Of a DNA stretch of 64,000 bases, positions 25,357 through 34,736 are shown one piece after another. Position 1 is the stretch's first letter; each line of letters opens with the position of its first letter. Position numbers and translations under genes: made by a program. The notes beneath the pieces are model-generated. The model had not been told where the DNA came from. It saw only the letters and a program-made list of their open reading frames with translations, and made no database searches. The stretch is from Bacteroidota bacterium (GTDB lineage Bacteria; Bacteroidota; Bacteroidia; Chitinophagales; Chitinophagaceae), in assembly GCA_016868775.1 (NCBI GenBank), contig VGFT01000002.1, forward strand, positions 124,001-188,000. The letters run 5' to 3'.

Positions 25357-27762
25357 TCACTTTGCCTCCGGAAGAGGGGCTTTCAGGACCCTTTCAAAAA
25401 GGGCAAGGATTCGTTTGTACTCATCGATCCAGCTGCTGGGTTCAACAAACCCGTGATCTTCTAGTGGGTAGGAGGCCAGCTCCCAATTCTCCTTTCCCAG
25501 TTCAATAAGCCGTTGCGTAAGTTTCACTGCATCCTGATAATGCACATTCAGGTCCAGCATACCATGGCAAATCAGGAGATGGTTCTTTAATCCTTCTGCA
25601 AAATAGATGGGTGAGCTTCTTCGGTAAGCCAGACTGTCCTGCTGTGGCTCATTCAGAATGTTGGAAGTGTAGCCGTGGTTATAGTTTGCCCAATCGGTTA
25701 CCGGACGAAGCGCAGCACCCGCCTTAAAAACATCGGGTGTGGTGAACAGCGCCATCAGGGTAATAAACCCACCATAGGATCCGCCGTAGATCCCGATCCG
25801 GTTGGGATCGATTCCCAGCTGGGTAGTTGAGAACTTGGCAGCATCTACATGATCGGTCAGGTCTTTTCCGCCCATGTGGCGATAGATCCCGGTACGCCAG
25901 TCGCGCCCGTAACCGGCACTTCCTCGGTAATCAATATCCAATACATGATAACCCAGGTCGGCTAGCAAGTTGTGAAACATATACTCCCGGAAATAACTGC
26001 TCCACCATTTGTGGGCGTTCTGCAGGTAGCCTGCTCCATGCACAAAGATCACGGCAGGTTTGGTTGGGTCGGGTGTTTTCGGTTTGTACAACCGCGCGTA
26101 TACCCGGGCACTGTCACGAGCGGGAAGGGTAATCAATTCCGGTACCCGCCACGGATACCGCTTGAATTCCTCCGAGCGCCCCAAATCGGTAATTTCTTGT
26201 GCGAAGGAGAGGGGGTCGTTTTTCTGAAGGTATAATTCCCAAGGCTGGTTGTACGTGGAGTATAGAATGGCCAGGTTCTTTTCATCGGGCGATAGGGTCA
26301 CTTGATGCGCGCCCTCACCTCTGGTCAGTTGGGTACGTTGCCCATCGGAAAGACGTACTCGATAAAAATGCTGTTCACCGGGATGAACCTCGTTGGTGGT
26401 CAGATAGAAATGTTTCTTATCGTTCGATAACTGGACTTGCTGTACTTCATAAGCGCCACGAGTGATCGCAATGCTGCTCCGCAGGGATACTTGATACCGG
26501 TACAGATGTGCATAACCCGATTGTTCAGACCGATACCAAAAATTATCGTTGTCGATCCAGCCAATTGAATTACTTCCCCAGCCGGGTAAACCTGGACCCC
26601 CTATCCAGGCCTCATCGCGTTGACGATCGGCTAGCCACATTTTTCGGGTGGCAGCCTCCCAACAGAGTAGCCACCGGTCTTTGTTGTCCTGCGCCCGTAC
26701 CTCCAATAACGCTCGTTCTCCGTTGGGCGACCAATAAACTCCTGCATAGATGACCGATCGAATTCTTGAAGAGTCGGTGCGTTTCCCGGCTAACTCCCAT
26801 TTATAATCAGGCAAATCATAAATGCCCGGAATATCCTTTGTAGAAATTTTGATCAAGCTGTCCTCGGTTCGGTCATAGAAGAAAAGTTCATATTCCCCTT
26901 GGGGCGCACCTACCTTGGTTCGGGTATCAATCTCTTGCGTAAATCCGCTCTCCGTTACATAATTGGGTACTTGTGCGACCTTTCCGCCACCGGCTCGGAA
27001 GAGCACATAACTCAGGTAGCGACCCGTGGGGCATACCTGTAATTGTTGGAGCGAGCGGTCCTCCAACGAGATACTCCGGATCTCTTTTGGCTTGGGCAAA
27101 TTGTTTTTATAGGCATCGGCCGCCTCTCGTTTTTCTTTTCTGCTGCGCAATATTTCCATCACTGCCAGTTGCTCTTGTTGCAGCCAGTTTTCTAGTTTGC
27201 CCACTCCGAGTGTGCGGTTCGTATTTCCACCGCTTCGGTTTGGATTGCCGGGCTCCGGAATTTTTACTTGGATCAACTGTTCGAGGGCGCCGGTTTGGCG
27301 ATCCCACGAAAAAAGTTGCTGGCGCAGGGAGAAAACAACCCGACGCTCGTTGAAACTGAATTGAGGGTTGCTCTCGTTATCTGCGGTAGCGGTGATCTGG
27401 GTGGTTTGTTTACGCTTGGCATCCCATAAAAAAATATCTCCCCAATAGGTGTAAACGGCTGCAGAGCGATCGGCATTGTATTGGTATCGGCCGGTTTGGT
27501 TGAGGCGGTCTTTCTCCGCGGCATCCAATTTCCGGGGCTGGATCTCACTGAGCGATAGGGCATAGAGCGAGTCGGCAGGAGCTTTTTCCGGATTCCAAGA
27601 GAAGTAAAGGGTTTGACCGTCCGGACTCCAAAACGGGTTGGAAGGGGAGGTTCCGATCCATTTGGGATCACGCATGATAGATTCTACGGATAAAGTGGAT
27701 TGCTGTGCCCGAATGCCTTCGGGTAAAACGGAAAGCAGCAGAAGAAAGGGAAGTATTCGCAT
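25357..27762 (-). CDS. S9 family peptidase (prolyl oligopeptidase/DPP4-like), secreted
   Basis: 801 residues with a signal peptide (LPFLLLLSVLPEGIRA). An N-terminal beta-propeller region with blades such as PFWSPDGQTLYFSW and VTLSPDEKNLAILY is followed by an alpha/beta-hydrolase domain. The nucleophile Ser is in GIYGGSYGGF, the Asp in HGMLDLNVHY and the His in EDHGF near the C-terminus, so the triad is complete. It probably removes dipeptides or cleaves oligopeptides in the periplasm. It lies downstream of the S8 peptidase gene, but a strong terminator separates the two. Confidence 0.93.
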   Translation of the reverse strand: MRILPFLLLLSVLPEGIRAQQSTLSVESIMRDPKWIGTSPSNPFWSPDGQTLYFSWNPEKAPADSLYALSLSEIQPRKLDAAEKDRLNQTGRYQYNADRSAAVYTYWGDIFLWDAKRKQTTQITATADNESNPQFSFNERRVVFSLRQQLFSWDRQTGALEQLIQVKIPEPGNPNRSGGNTNRTLGVGKLENWLQQEQLAVMEILRSRKEKREAADAYKNNLPKPKEIRSISLEDRSLQQLQVCPTGRYLSYVLFRAGGGKVAQVPNYVTESGFTQEIDTRTKVGAPQGEYELFFYDRTEDSLIKISTKDIPGIYDLPDYKWELAGKRTDSSRIRSVIYAGVYWSPNGERALLEVRAQDNKDRWLLCWEAATRKMWLADRQRDEAWIGGPGLPGWGSNSIGWIDNDNFWYRSEQSGYAHLYRYQVSLRSSIAITRGAYEVQQVQLSNDKKHFYLTTNEVHPGEQHFYRVRLSDGQRTQLTRGEGAHQVTLSPDEKNLAILYSTYNQPWELYLQKNDPLSFAQEITDLGRSEEFKRYPWRVPELITLPARDSARVYARLYKPKTPDPTKPAVIFVHGAGYLQNAHKWWSSYFREYMFHNLLADLGYHVLDIDYRGSAGYGRDWRTGIYRHMGGKDLTDHVDAAKFSTTQLGIDPNRIGIYGGSYGGFITLMALFTTPDVFKAGAALRPVTDWANYNHGYTSNILNEPQQDSLAYRRSSPIYFAEGLKNHLLICHGMLDLNVHYQDAVKLTQRLIELGKENWELASYPLEDHGFVEPSSWIDEYKRILALFERVLKAPLPEAK

Positions 27763-27812
27763 ATCGGATCCTTTTGAGCGATAAAACGCAGATAAGAAAT
27801 TGAAAAAAATAA

Positions 27813-27834
27813 AAAAGCCGGCGAACCGGCTTTT
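27813..27834 (-). terminator. Rho-independent terminator of the S8 peptidase gene
   Basis: On the minus strand a perfect 9-bp stem, AAAAGCCGG / CCGGCTTTT, closes a TTCG tetraloop and is followed by TTATTTTTTTC. It starts three bases after the S8 peptidase stop. The A-run on the other side gives weak symmetry, but no plus-strand gene ends here. Confidence 0.85.
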
Positions 27835-27836
27835 GC

Positions 27837-29516
27837 TTAAAATGATTTTTTTGTTTTGACGGGATTTTTCACTCGATCTCCTTTCATGGTAGAGGCAAGT
27901 TTAACCGCCTCATAGGCATTGATGATGCCGCCCGTGCGTGACAACTCCGAGAGCAGTACCTCATCGCCACTTCCGGGATCTTTGACCGTTTCTTTTGGTT
28001 TTTGAGCCGATTTTTCAATTACCTCTTTTACCTGTGCCGCTGAAAGCGTGGGGAAGTATTCCATGATGAGCGCTGCCAGTCCGGCAACTACCGGGGCGGC
28101 CATGCTGGTTCCCTGCAGGAATTGGTAGGTGTTGGTGCCGGGTACGGTCGACCAGATCTTCACCCCAGGGGCAAATACATCCACTTCATTTTTTCCATAG
28201 TTCGAAAAGTTGGCTGTGAGCCCTCCAAGCTGGGGATCTCCACTGGCCCCAACCGTAATCCAGTTGTTGGGTCGACTTCCATCCAGCAATTGCGGGGTGG
28301 GGTAATTGAAGCTGGAATCCAGGTTCTTGGCATCATTACCGGCTGCATGTATCAATAAAACATCTTTAGACGCTGCATAGCGAACAGCCTCATCAACCCA
28401 TATTTTTTGCGGGGAAAAACTCTTGCCGAAACTCATATTGATGACCCGGGCGCCGTGGTCAACAGCGTATCGAATCGCCAAGGCAATGTCTTTGTCATGT
28501 TCGTCCCCATCCGGTACCGCACGCAGCGTCATTAGTTGAACATTGTCTGCCACTCCATCCATCCCTACCCCGTTCTTACGGGCTGCCCCAATGATGCCCG
28601 ATACGTGCGTGCCATGCACCGCGGCATCTAACCCAACCATGATGTTACCGTTCCCGTAAGATCGATCTTTGATGTTCTGGTATTCATCTTTCACTACTTG
28701 ATTTCGGTAGGGCGTAGGGGGAAACAGCGCGGCGTCGGCTTTTGATTCCTCCGACTCCACATAGCTCTTAAAATCCTTCAGAAAATCGGTGTTGTATACA
28801 TCGAGCATGTCATTGCCCGATAGGAGTCCATAAATCATGCTTTTCGCTCTTTTCAACTCCGCTGTCTCCGGATTGAATGCACCCAATTCATTGCCGGTGT
28901 ACTTTTCTTTGCCCATGGCAATGCGCAACAAGCTGTCGTTGCTCACAAAATTTTGATAAGCTCTTTTCAAGTAAATGATCTCCATTCCGTTGTCGTTCCC
29001 CGCCATTTCCTCTTTTGCGCGATTCCACATCTCGTATTCAAACTTTTCCTCAGAAGAGAGGGTTTTTACTTCTATGGATTTGCCCTCCCATTTTTCTCTT
29101 AACCCATGATAGACCCGGGCCGCTTCGTAGGAGTCTTTCTCTACGTTTTCGCCCGCACGGTTGCCTAAAAAATTCCAACCATAAACATCGTCTATGTATC
29201 CATTTGAATCATCATCTTTTGAATTGCCCGGAATCTCTTTTGCGTTTTTCCATAAAACGGACTTGAGGTCTTCATGTAGCGTATCGATCCCAGAGTCGAT
29301 CACGGCCACAATAATGGTCGTGCTCTTTTTCTTGTTATCTTTTAACCATTGATAGGCCTGCTCCAGCGCGATGCCTTGAAAACCGCTGCTCGCAGCTGCC
29401 AGGTGCCAGCCTTTTAGCGAGTCAATTGAGCCGGAGGACTGAGAAAAAGCCGGTACCAAGGAGGCAAACGCCCAAAGTCCCAGCAGAACAAACCGTTTTA
29501 CGAAATTGTATTTCAT
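27837..29516 (-). CDS. S8 family (subtilisin-like) serine peptidase with a large insertion
   Basis: 559 residues with a signal peptide (residues 1-25, VPAFSQ). The triad is complete: Asp74 in AVIDSGID, His304 in HGTHVSG, Ser471 in GTSMAAP, with the oxyanion Asn in AAGND (Asn394). The distance between Asp74 and His304 is 230 residues, against about 30-40 in ordinary subtilisins; the insertion (about 125-290) is charged and helix-prone. No C-terminal sorting domain is seen. Probably periplasmic or outer-membrane-associated. Single gene: followed by its own terminator. Confidence 0.93.
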   Translation of the reverse strand: MKYNFVKRFVLLGLWAFASLVPAFSQSSGSIDSLKGWHLAAASSGFQGIALEQAYQWLKDNKKKSTTIIVAVIDSGIDTLHEDLKSVLWKNAKEIPGNSKDDDSNGYIDDVYGWNFLGNRAGENVEKDSYEAARVYHGLREKWEGKSIEVKTLSSEEKFEYEMWNRAKEEMAGNDNGMEIIYLKRAYQNFVSNDSLLRIAMGKEKYTGNELGAFNPETAELKRAKSMIYGLLSGNDMLDVYNTDFLKDFKSYVESEESKADAALFPPTPYRNQVVKDEYQNIKDRSYGNGNIMVGLDAAVHGTHVSGIIGAARKNGVGMDGVADNVQLMTLRAVPDGDEHDKDIALAIRYAVDHGARVINMSFGKSFSPQKIWVDEAVRYAASKDVLLIHAAGNDAKNLDSSFNYPTPQLLDGSRPNNWITVGASGDPQLGGLTANFSNYGKNEVDVFAPGVKIWSTVPGTNTYQFLQGTSMAAPVVAGLAALIMEYFPTLSAAQVKEVIEKSAQKPKETVKDPGSGDEVLLSELSRTGGIINAYEAVKLASTMKGDRVKNPVKTKKSF

Positions 29517-29606
29517 ATCATTGATTAAGAATGGAAATGTACGGAATCTGGCGAACCTGTTTTCAGGCTCCCGGGGTTCTGGTATTGTTTTAAGAATTTA
29601 TTTGCT

Positions 29607-31130
29607 TTACAGATCAAATCGGATGCCCTGTGCCAGCGGCAATTGATGGCCATAGTTAATGGTATTGGTTTGTCGACGCATGTAAACTTTCCAGGCATCG
29701 CTGCCGCTTTCCCGTCCGCCTCCGGTTTCTTTTTCCCCTCCAAAGGCTCCTCCAATCTCAGCCCCTGAAGTACCAATGTTTACGTTGGCTATCCCGCAAT
29801 CACTTCCTGCAGCGGAGAGGAATTGCTCTGCCTCGCGCAGGTTCAAGGTCATGATGGCAGACGACAATCCCTGCGGTACCCCGTTTTGAATGGCAATGGC
29901 TTCCTCCAGGGTATCATAGGGCATCAGGTACAAAATCGGTGCAAAGGTCTCGTGTTGCACGATGGGCAGGTCGGGCGACACCTCCGCCACACAAGGCTTC
30001 ACATAACACCCACTCTCAAACCCCTTTCCGGTTAGCAGGCCGCCTTCCAGCAAAAAGGTTCCGCCCTGCTGGCGGCAAGACTCGATCGACCGAAGGTATT
30101 GGGCAACGGCATCCTTGTCGATCAATGGACCCATGTGATGGTTCGGATCCAGCGGATCCCCGATGCGGATCTGTCCGTATGCTTTTGTCAACCGCTCCTT
30201 CATCGTCTCATAAATGGATCGATGAATGATCAGCCGACGCGTTGTGGTGCAACGCTGCCCCGCTGTACCCACCGCACCAAAGACGGCCGCCGGAATGGCA
30301 ATGTCCAGATCGGCATCGGCGGTTAGGATGATCGCATTGTTTCCACCCAACTCCAAAAGCGAACGACCCAATCGTTTTCCCACGGAAGAGGCCACCTCTT
30401 TCCCCATCCGCGTCGATCCGGTCGCGGAGACCAACGGTACACGGACGTCGGCACTCAACCATTCTCCTACGTCTTCACCTCCGTTAATCACCACGCTGAT
30501 GCCCTCCGGTAAATTATTTCTCTCAAATACTTCCGCAACTATGAGTTGACAAGCAATGGAACAGAGAGGCGTTTTTTCAGAGGGCTTCCATACGCATACA
30601 TCTCCACATACCCAGGCCAGCATGGTATTCCAGCTCCAGACCGCCACCGGGAAATTGAATGCCGAGATGATGCCCACAATGCCCAGCGGATGATATTGCT
30701 CGTACATTCGGTGCGAAGGACGTTCACTGTGCATGGTCAAACCATTCAGTTGACGCGAAAGTCCCACGGCAAAATCACAGATATCAATCATCTCTTGTAC
30801 CTCGCCCCAACCTTCTTGCAAACTCTTTCCCATTTCATAGGAAACCAATCGTCCCAATGCCTCTTTTTTTGCACGAAGTGCCTCCCCGATCTGCCGAACG
30901 ATCTCTCCCCGACGAGGAGCCGGCATCGATCGCCAGATCAAAAATGCCTCTTGAGCTTTTTTGATAGCTGCTTCATAGGAAGATCGATCGGCCACTTGAA
31001 CTTGTCCGATCGAACGGCCATCTACCGGGGAGAAGGATTCAATCCACGCGCCATCCGACTCAAGCCATTTCGCACCCGTACTTACGCCCAGGTGCTTGGC
31101 GGTGATTCCCAGCTGAGATAAAAATTCCAT
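29607..31130 (-). CDS. Aldehyde dehydrogenase, ALDH7 (aminoadipate-semialdehyde dehydrogenase-like)
   Basis: 507 residues. NAD-dependent aldehyde oxidation is shown by SAFNFPVAVWSWN (substrate tunnel), LLELGGNNAII (general-base Glu) and GTAGQRCTTTRRL (catalytic Cys). The wording of these motifs and the N-terminal region match ALDH7/antiquitin, which oxidises alpha-aminoadipate semialdehyde in lysine breakdown and related aldehydes. It follows the TonB receptor gene by 15 bases on the same strand. No other lysine-degradation gene is near, so the physiological aldehyde is uncertain. Confidence 0.92.
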   Translation of the reverse strand: MEFLSQLGITAKHLGVSTGAKWLESDGAWIESFSPVDGRSIGQVQVADRSSYEAAIKKAQEAFLIWRSMPAPRRGEIVRQIGEALRAKKEALGRLVSYEMGKSLQEGWGEVQEMIDICDFAVGLSRQLNGLTMHSERPSHRMYEQYHPLGIVGIISAFNFPVAVWSWNTMLAWVCGDVCVWKPSEKTPLCSIACQLIVAEVFERNNLPEGISVVINGGEDVGEWLSADVRVPLVSATGSTRMGKEVASSVGKRLGRSLLELGGNNAIILTADADLDIAIPAAVFGAVGTAGQRCTTTRRLIIHRSIYETMKERLTKAYGQIRIGDPLDPNHHMGPLIDKDAVAQYLRSIESCRQQGGTFLLEGGLLTGKGFESGCYVKPCVAEVSPDLPIVQHETFAPILYLMPYDTLEEAIAIQNGVPQGLSSAIMTLNLREAEQFLSAAGSDCGIANVNIGTSGAEIGGAFGGEKETGGGRESGSDAWKVYMRRQTNTINYGHQLPLAQGIRFDL

Positions 31131-31145
31131 AACGATTCAATTGAT

Positions 31146-33068
31146 TTATAAAGTTACCCGAAATCCCCCGGAGAGCCACCGACCCGGCATCGGAGCACCC
31201 AACAGATCGCTGTACCGAGTATTTAGCAGATTGTCTACCTGCACAAACAACGACCTATTTTTTCCATAAGGAGAAAAAGAAATTTTGGTGTTCATTAAAA
31301 AATAGGAAGGCGATAATGCTGCTCCCAGCGCAGCAGCCGTTTGAGCCGTACGCTCTTTGTAAAGCATCCCAAACGAGGCGGTCCATTTTCCGCTTTGGTA
31401 CTGGATCAATCCATTTACCAAAAATCGGGCATGGCTGTTCAGGTAAAAGCCTGCTCCACCGGAGGGGACTTGATTATTCAACCCCACAAGACCTCCCTGA
31501 GCCAAGAGTTGCCCCTTGCCCAAGCTATCCCGGTATTGAAGATCGATTTCCCAACCAAAGGTTTTCACCCGCTCCACATTTTTGGCCAGGGCATAGGTGC
31601 CGGTGGGCGTGAGATTGATCGGACGAGGCATGCTCGCATAAGGAGTCGTAACCCAATCGATCAATCCGCGTTGATCTCGGTAAAAAAGACTGGTATGCGC
31701 AAAAAATTTTGTTTTGATCTGCACATCGTAGCCGATTTCTGTTTGCCAGGCATCCTCCGGCAACAGCACCGGATTGCCGATTCGCCCGCTGGTTACCAGC
31801 GGCTTGTTGTAATTGTTGTAGCGTTCCGTGAAATCGGCATCCCGATACGAACGTCCCGCACTCCATCGCCATTGATGATTGTTGCCCGACCGGGAAAGAC
31901 TCAGTTGCGGGATGAGGATGTTTCCGTAGAGTTCATCTGCGGTGATCCGCATGCACGCGTGGACCATCCAATGCGCCCCAAGTATTAACGAGCCAATCCC
32001 AAAAACCGATAGCTGTTCAATGCGGTGATTCCCCCGGTCGTTCGACCGAATGCTTCGCTGAAATGCCTGCAGGCCGGCTTGGTACTGAAAAGGAGCAATT
32101 GTTTGTCGCTGATAGCGTAACTGGAATTGGGAAAATCCCATTTCGTTTCGGTTGGCAGCAGCAGCCGGTCGAAACCGATAAATATCCAATGATTGTTTGT
32201 GTCCTACGTCGGCTTGCCAAAGACCTTTCTTCCCGCTCCTGGAAAACTGTGCATGGTTCCACCAGCTATTAACTTGCTCGCGGGCCGTATCGCTTAAAAA
32301 TCCGGTGTAAAAATTCTGTGCGCTAAAATCTCTTCCGTCCCAGGCCGTCCGTACCCGGATCCGCCAACGATCATTGAATTGGTGTTGCCAGGCCGCTTGA
32401 ACGGTGTGGAGCTGAAAAAACCCGCGTGTTCCTCGCTGCGGAGCGCCGTCACTGTTTCGGGACGCGCCGGAAATCGAAAACCGATCCTTTTTTGTTTCGG
32501 CATAGCCCCGGGCCTGCAGTTGCCAGGATTTATATTCGCCTGCCCCCAATCCAACCTGCACCTCTTTTTTGTGGATGGACGGTTTGTCCGAATAGGTTTT
32601 GGTAAAGATCTGAATCACGCCGCCCACGGCCTCCGAACCCCAGGTGGCTGCAGCCGGACCTTTCAAGATCTCTATACGGTCGATCTCCAGCGGATCAATG
32701 GGGATATAAGCATTGAAATGCCCGGTAAGCGGATCGTTCAACCGAATGCCGTCGATCAAAACCAATACTTGTTGAAAGGTTCCTCCTCGGATCAACAGAT
32801 CGCCCTGTGCGCCTTGAGGGCCGCGTTGCTGGACTTCTATGCCCGGAATAAATCGAAGCAGATCATCCAGTGAGTGAATGGGCGAGCGGGCAAGCAAATA
32901 TCCGGGCACGATCCATACATTGCGGCCGGTGTTTCGGGTAGGCTGTCGGTTTCCATGCGCAGTGAAACTGACTTCCGATAAGGTGATTGGCTCCGCTTGA
33001 GAAAAGCCAGTGAGCGACACGAGGGAAAGGGAAAGTGCAATTCCAAAAAACTTATAATAAGTAAACAT
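31146..33068 (-). CDS. TonB-dependent outer-membrane receptor (BtuB-like)
   Basis: 640 residues: signal peptide (ending near TGFSQA), plug domain with DDLLRFIPGIEVQQRG, DLLIRGGTFQQVLVLIDGI and KGPAAATWGSEAVGGVI, then a 22-strand-type barrel region ending WLSGGFRVTL with the aromatic/hydrophobic C-terminus expected for barrel insertion. The size and lack of an N-terminal carboxypeptidase-like domain fit the BtuB/siderophore class rather than SusC. The ligand is unknown. No cobalamin riboswitch is visible in the 31 bases upstream. It probably forms an operon with the ALDH gene. Confidence 0.92.
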   Translation of the reverse strand: MFTYYKFFGIALSLSLVSLTGFSQAEPITLSEVSFTAHGNRQPTRNTGRNVWIVPGYLLARSPIHSLDDLLRFIPGIEVQQRGPQGAQGDLLIRGGTFQQVLVLIDGIRLNDPLTGHFNAYIPIDPLEIDRIEILKGPAAATWGSEAVGGVIQIFTKTYSDKPSIHKKEVQVGLGAGEYKSWQLQARGYAETKKDRFSISGASRNSDGAPQRGTRGFFQLHTVQAAWQHQFNDRWRIRVRTAWDGRDFSAQNFYTGFLSDTAREQVNSWWNHAQFSRSGKKGLWQADVGHKQSLDIYRFRPAAAANRNEMGFSQFQLRYQRQTIAPFQYQAGLQAFQRSIRSNDRGNHRIEQLSVFGIGSLILGAHWMVHACMRITADELYGNILIPQLSLSRSGNNHQWRWSAGRSYRDADFTERYNNYNKPLVTSGRIGNPVLLPEDAWQTEIGYDVQIKTKFFAHTSLFYRDQRGLIDWVTTPYASMPRPINLTPTGTYALAKNVERVKTFGWEIDLQYRDSLGKGQLLAQGGLVGLNNQVPSGGAGFYLNSHARFLVNGLIQYQSGKWTASFGMLYKERTAQTAAALGAALSPSYFLMNTKISFSPYGKNRSLFVQVDNLLNTRYSDLLGAPMPGRWLSGGFRVTL

Positions 33069-33075
33069 GGCGCCG

Positions 33076-33083
33076 CAAAAGTA
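33076..33083 (-). promoter_or_regulatory. -7 promoter element of the TonB receptor gene
   Basis: TACTTTTG on the minus strand, exact consensus, seven bases before the ATG at 33068, in the short gap after the adenylyltransferase gene. Confidence 0.65.
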
Positions 33084-33099
33084 GTCCCAATTAAACGAC

Positions 33100-33591
33100 T
33101 CAGTCCCTTTTCATTTTTTGGATGCTGGCGGTGGTCGAAAAACCTTCGATCAGGGGATTGATCACGATGCGGCCGCCACGCTTCAGTACCGATTCAGCTC
33201 CGGCAATTTGTTCAACACTGTAATCGCCTCCCTTGACCAATACATCGGGTTGTAAGTGTTCGATCAACGCTGCCGGCGTGTCCTCCTCAAAAACAATTAC
33301 CACATCAGAAAGGAGCAAGGCCGCGACGACTCGGGCGCGGGTGGTTTGAGATTGGATAGGACGGTTGGGACCTTTGAGGCGCTTGACGGATTCATCGGAA
33401 TTGATCGCCACGACCAAATGATCCCCTTCGCGCGCAGCTCGTTCCAGGGAATGTAGATGCCCCTCGTGCAGCAGGTCGAACACGCCGTTGGTAAAGACCA
33501 CGGTATGTCCCAAGTGGCGCCATCCGGCGATTTTGAGTTTGGCCTCATCCGGGGTGAGGATCTTTTCCAGGTATTTCTCAGGTTGATGCAT
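33100..33591 (-). CDS. rfaE2: D-glycero-beta-D-manno-heptose 1-phosphate adenylyltransferase
   Basis: 163 residues, a stand-alone version of the C-terminal domain of HldE. It makes ADP-heptose for the LPS core. The nucleotidyltransferase motif is TNGVFDLLHEGHL (HxGH type), with NSDESVKRLKG and VLVKGGDYSVEQIAG further on. The ATG at 33591 overlaps the end of the upstream membrane-protein gene by 14 bases; the ATG at 33612 would overlap by 35 and adds MPLKKQR, so it remains possible. Confidence 0.93.
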   Translation of the reverse strand: MHQPEKYLEKILTPDEAKLKIAGWRHLGHTVVFTNGVFDLLHEGHLHSLERAAREGDHLVVAINSDESVKRLKGPNRPIQSQTTRARVVAALLLSDVVIVFEEDTPAALIEHLQPDVLVKGGDYSVEQIAGAESVLKRGGRIVINPLIEGFSTTASIQKMKRD

Positions 33592-34585
33592 GCGTTGTTT
33601 TTTTAGGGGCAATACCCGGAAAACTGGCCAGCCCGCCCAGGGTAATCACGCTCGTCTGCACCAGCCACAGCAACCATCCAAAAGCGATCGAGGCAGCCTC
33701 CTCTATTCCGTATAACTCCATGGTCTTTTGTATTAAATAGGCGTAGGCGCCAATGCCCCCGGGGGAAGCGATCATTCCTACACTACCGGCAGAAAGGATG
33801 CTGAAGGCAACGGGGATGCCCAGGTGCTGCGTTTCCGAAAAAGCCAGCAATCCAATATACCCGCCCCCCAAGTAACAGGCCCACATAACCAGGGTCAGGA
33901 ATAAAAAATAGCCTCTGGCTTGTAAGCGCTGAATAGAACGGAATCCCTCTACGAACTGGCGTTGAAAACGACCCAGTCGTTCTTTTACCTGTGCAATCTT
34001 CCAATGACGAAGCTTCCACCAAAAGAAAAACCCGATGCCAATGAGTAAGAGACCCAGGACCCAAAAAATCAACCCTCGGTCCTGCGGGGAAGGGGAGGAG
34101 TTGTCGGATTCAAAAAATGTGGTCATCAAACGGTCATACAGATCTGGCTGAATGGCCAGGGTTAATCCAAAAAATACGATTAGGCAACAGGCATCAAATA
34201 ACCTTTCCAATAATACGGTACCGATGAGTTTTTCCACTGCGATACCGGTCTTTCTGCCCAGCAGGGTGCACTTCATGATCTCGCCCAGCCGTGGTACCCC
34301 TTGGTTAACCAAATACCCGATCATGACGGCGTAAAAGGCATCGCGCCTCCGTATTGGGTGTCCCAACGAATCGATCAGAAGCCGCCAGCGCAAAGCCCTG
34401 ACCCAGTGGCTGAGTAATAGGATGACCACCACCGGGACGATCAATAAGTATCGGGTATTTTTCAAGGCAGCCTGGATCCGGGTCCACTGCTCCCCATTCA
34501 AATGCCGTAGCGAGAGCCAGATGAAAAACCCCGCCAGTGCCGCGTAAAACAGGTTGGATCCTAATTTGGATAGACGATTCTGCAT
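33578..34585 (-). CDS. Flippase-like (lysylphosphatidylglycerol synthase TM region) membrane protein
   Basis: 335 residues with about eight hydrophobic segments. It resembles the UPF0104/lysylphosphatidylglycerol synthase transmembrane family: HWVRALRWRLLIDSLG, GYLVNQGVPRLGEIMKCTLL, LGTVLLERLFDACCL-type segment, and a late SPGGIGAYAYLIQ. There is no synthetase domain, so it is not a complete MprF. A role in lipid or glycan-lipid flipping is suggested by the family and by the overlapping ADP-heptose gene. The ATG at 34585 is used rather than an in-frame TTG at 34594. Confidence 0.87.
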   Translation of the reverse strand: MQNRLSKLGSNLFYAALAGFFIWLSLRHLNGEQWTRIQAALKNTRYLLIVPVVVILLLSHWVRALRWRLLIDSLGHPIRRRDAFYAVMIGYLVNQGVPRLGEIMKCTLLGRKTGIAVEKLIGTVLLERLFDACCLIVFFGLTLAIQPDLYDRLMTTFFESDNSSPSPQDRGLIFWVLGLLLIGIGFFFWWKLRHWKIAQVKERLGRFQRQFVEGFRSIQRLQARGYFLFLTLVMWACYLGGGYIGLLAFSETQHLGIPVAFSILSAGSVGMIASPGGIGAYAYLIQKTMELYGIEEAASIAFGWLLWLVQTSVITLGGLASFPGIAPKKTTHAST

Positions 34586-34598
34586 GATTATCAATGCA

Positions 34599-34606
34599 TA
34601 AAGCTA
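34599..34606 (-). promoter_or_regulatory. -7 promoter element of the flippase-like gene
   Basis: TAGCTTTA on the minus strand, one mismatch to TAnnTTTG, 13 bases before the ATG at 34585. Confidence 0.45.
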
Positions 34607-34658
34607 CCAAATGTATTGTCAAACTCATTTTCAAAAAGCTGATTTTCCCTAATTTCTG

Positions 34659-34666
34659 TACCTTTG
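34659..34666 (+). promoter_or_regulatory. -7 promoter element of the GT5-like gene
   Basis: TACCTTTG, exact consensus, giving a leader of about 70 bases before the ATG at 34737. The leader shows no obvious hairpin. Confidence 0.55.
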
Positions 34667-34736
34667 CCCCCTTATTGGATCAAATAAAGCCAGTCCGGTT
34701 GGCCGAAAAACCGATCCTTACCCAAAGCGTCCGCCG

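Noticed and set aside
31146-33099. Cobalamin-type regulation of the BtuB-like receptor
   Set aside because: The gap upstream is 31 bases with a -7 element; there is no room for a cobalamin riboswitch.
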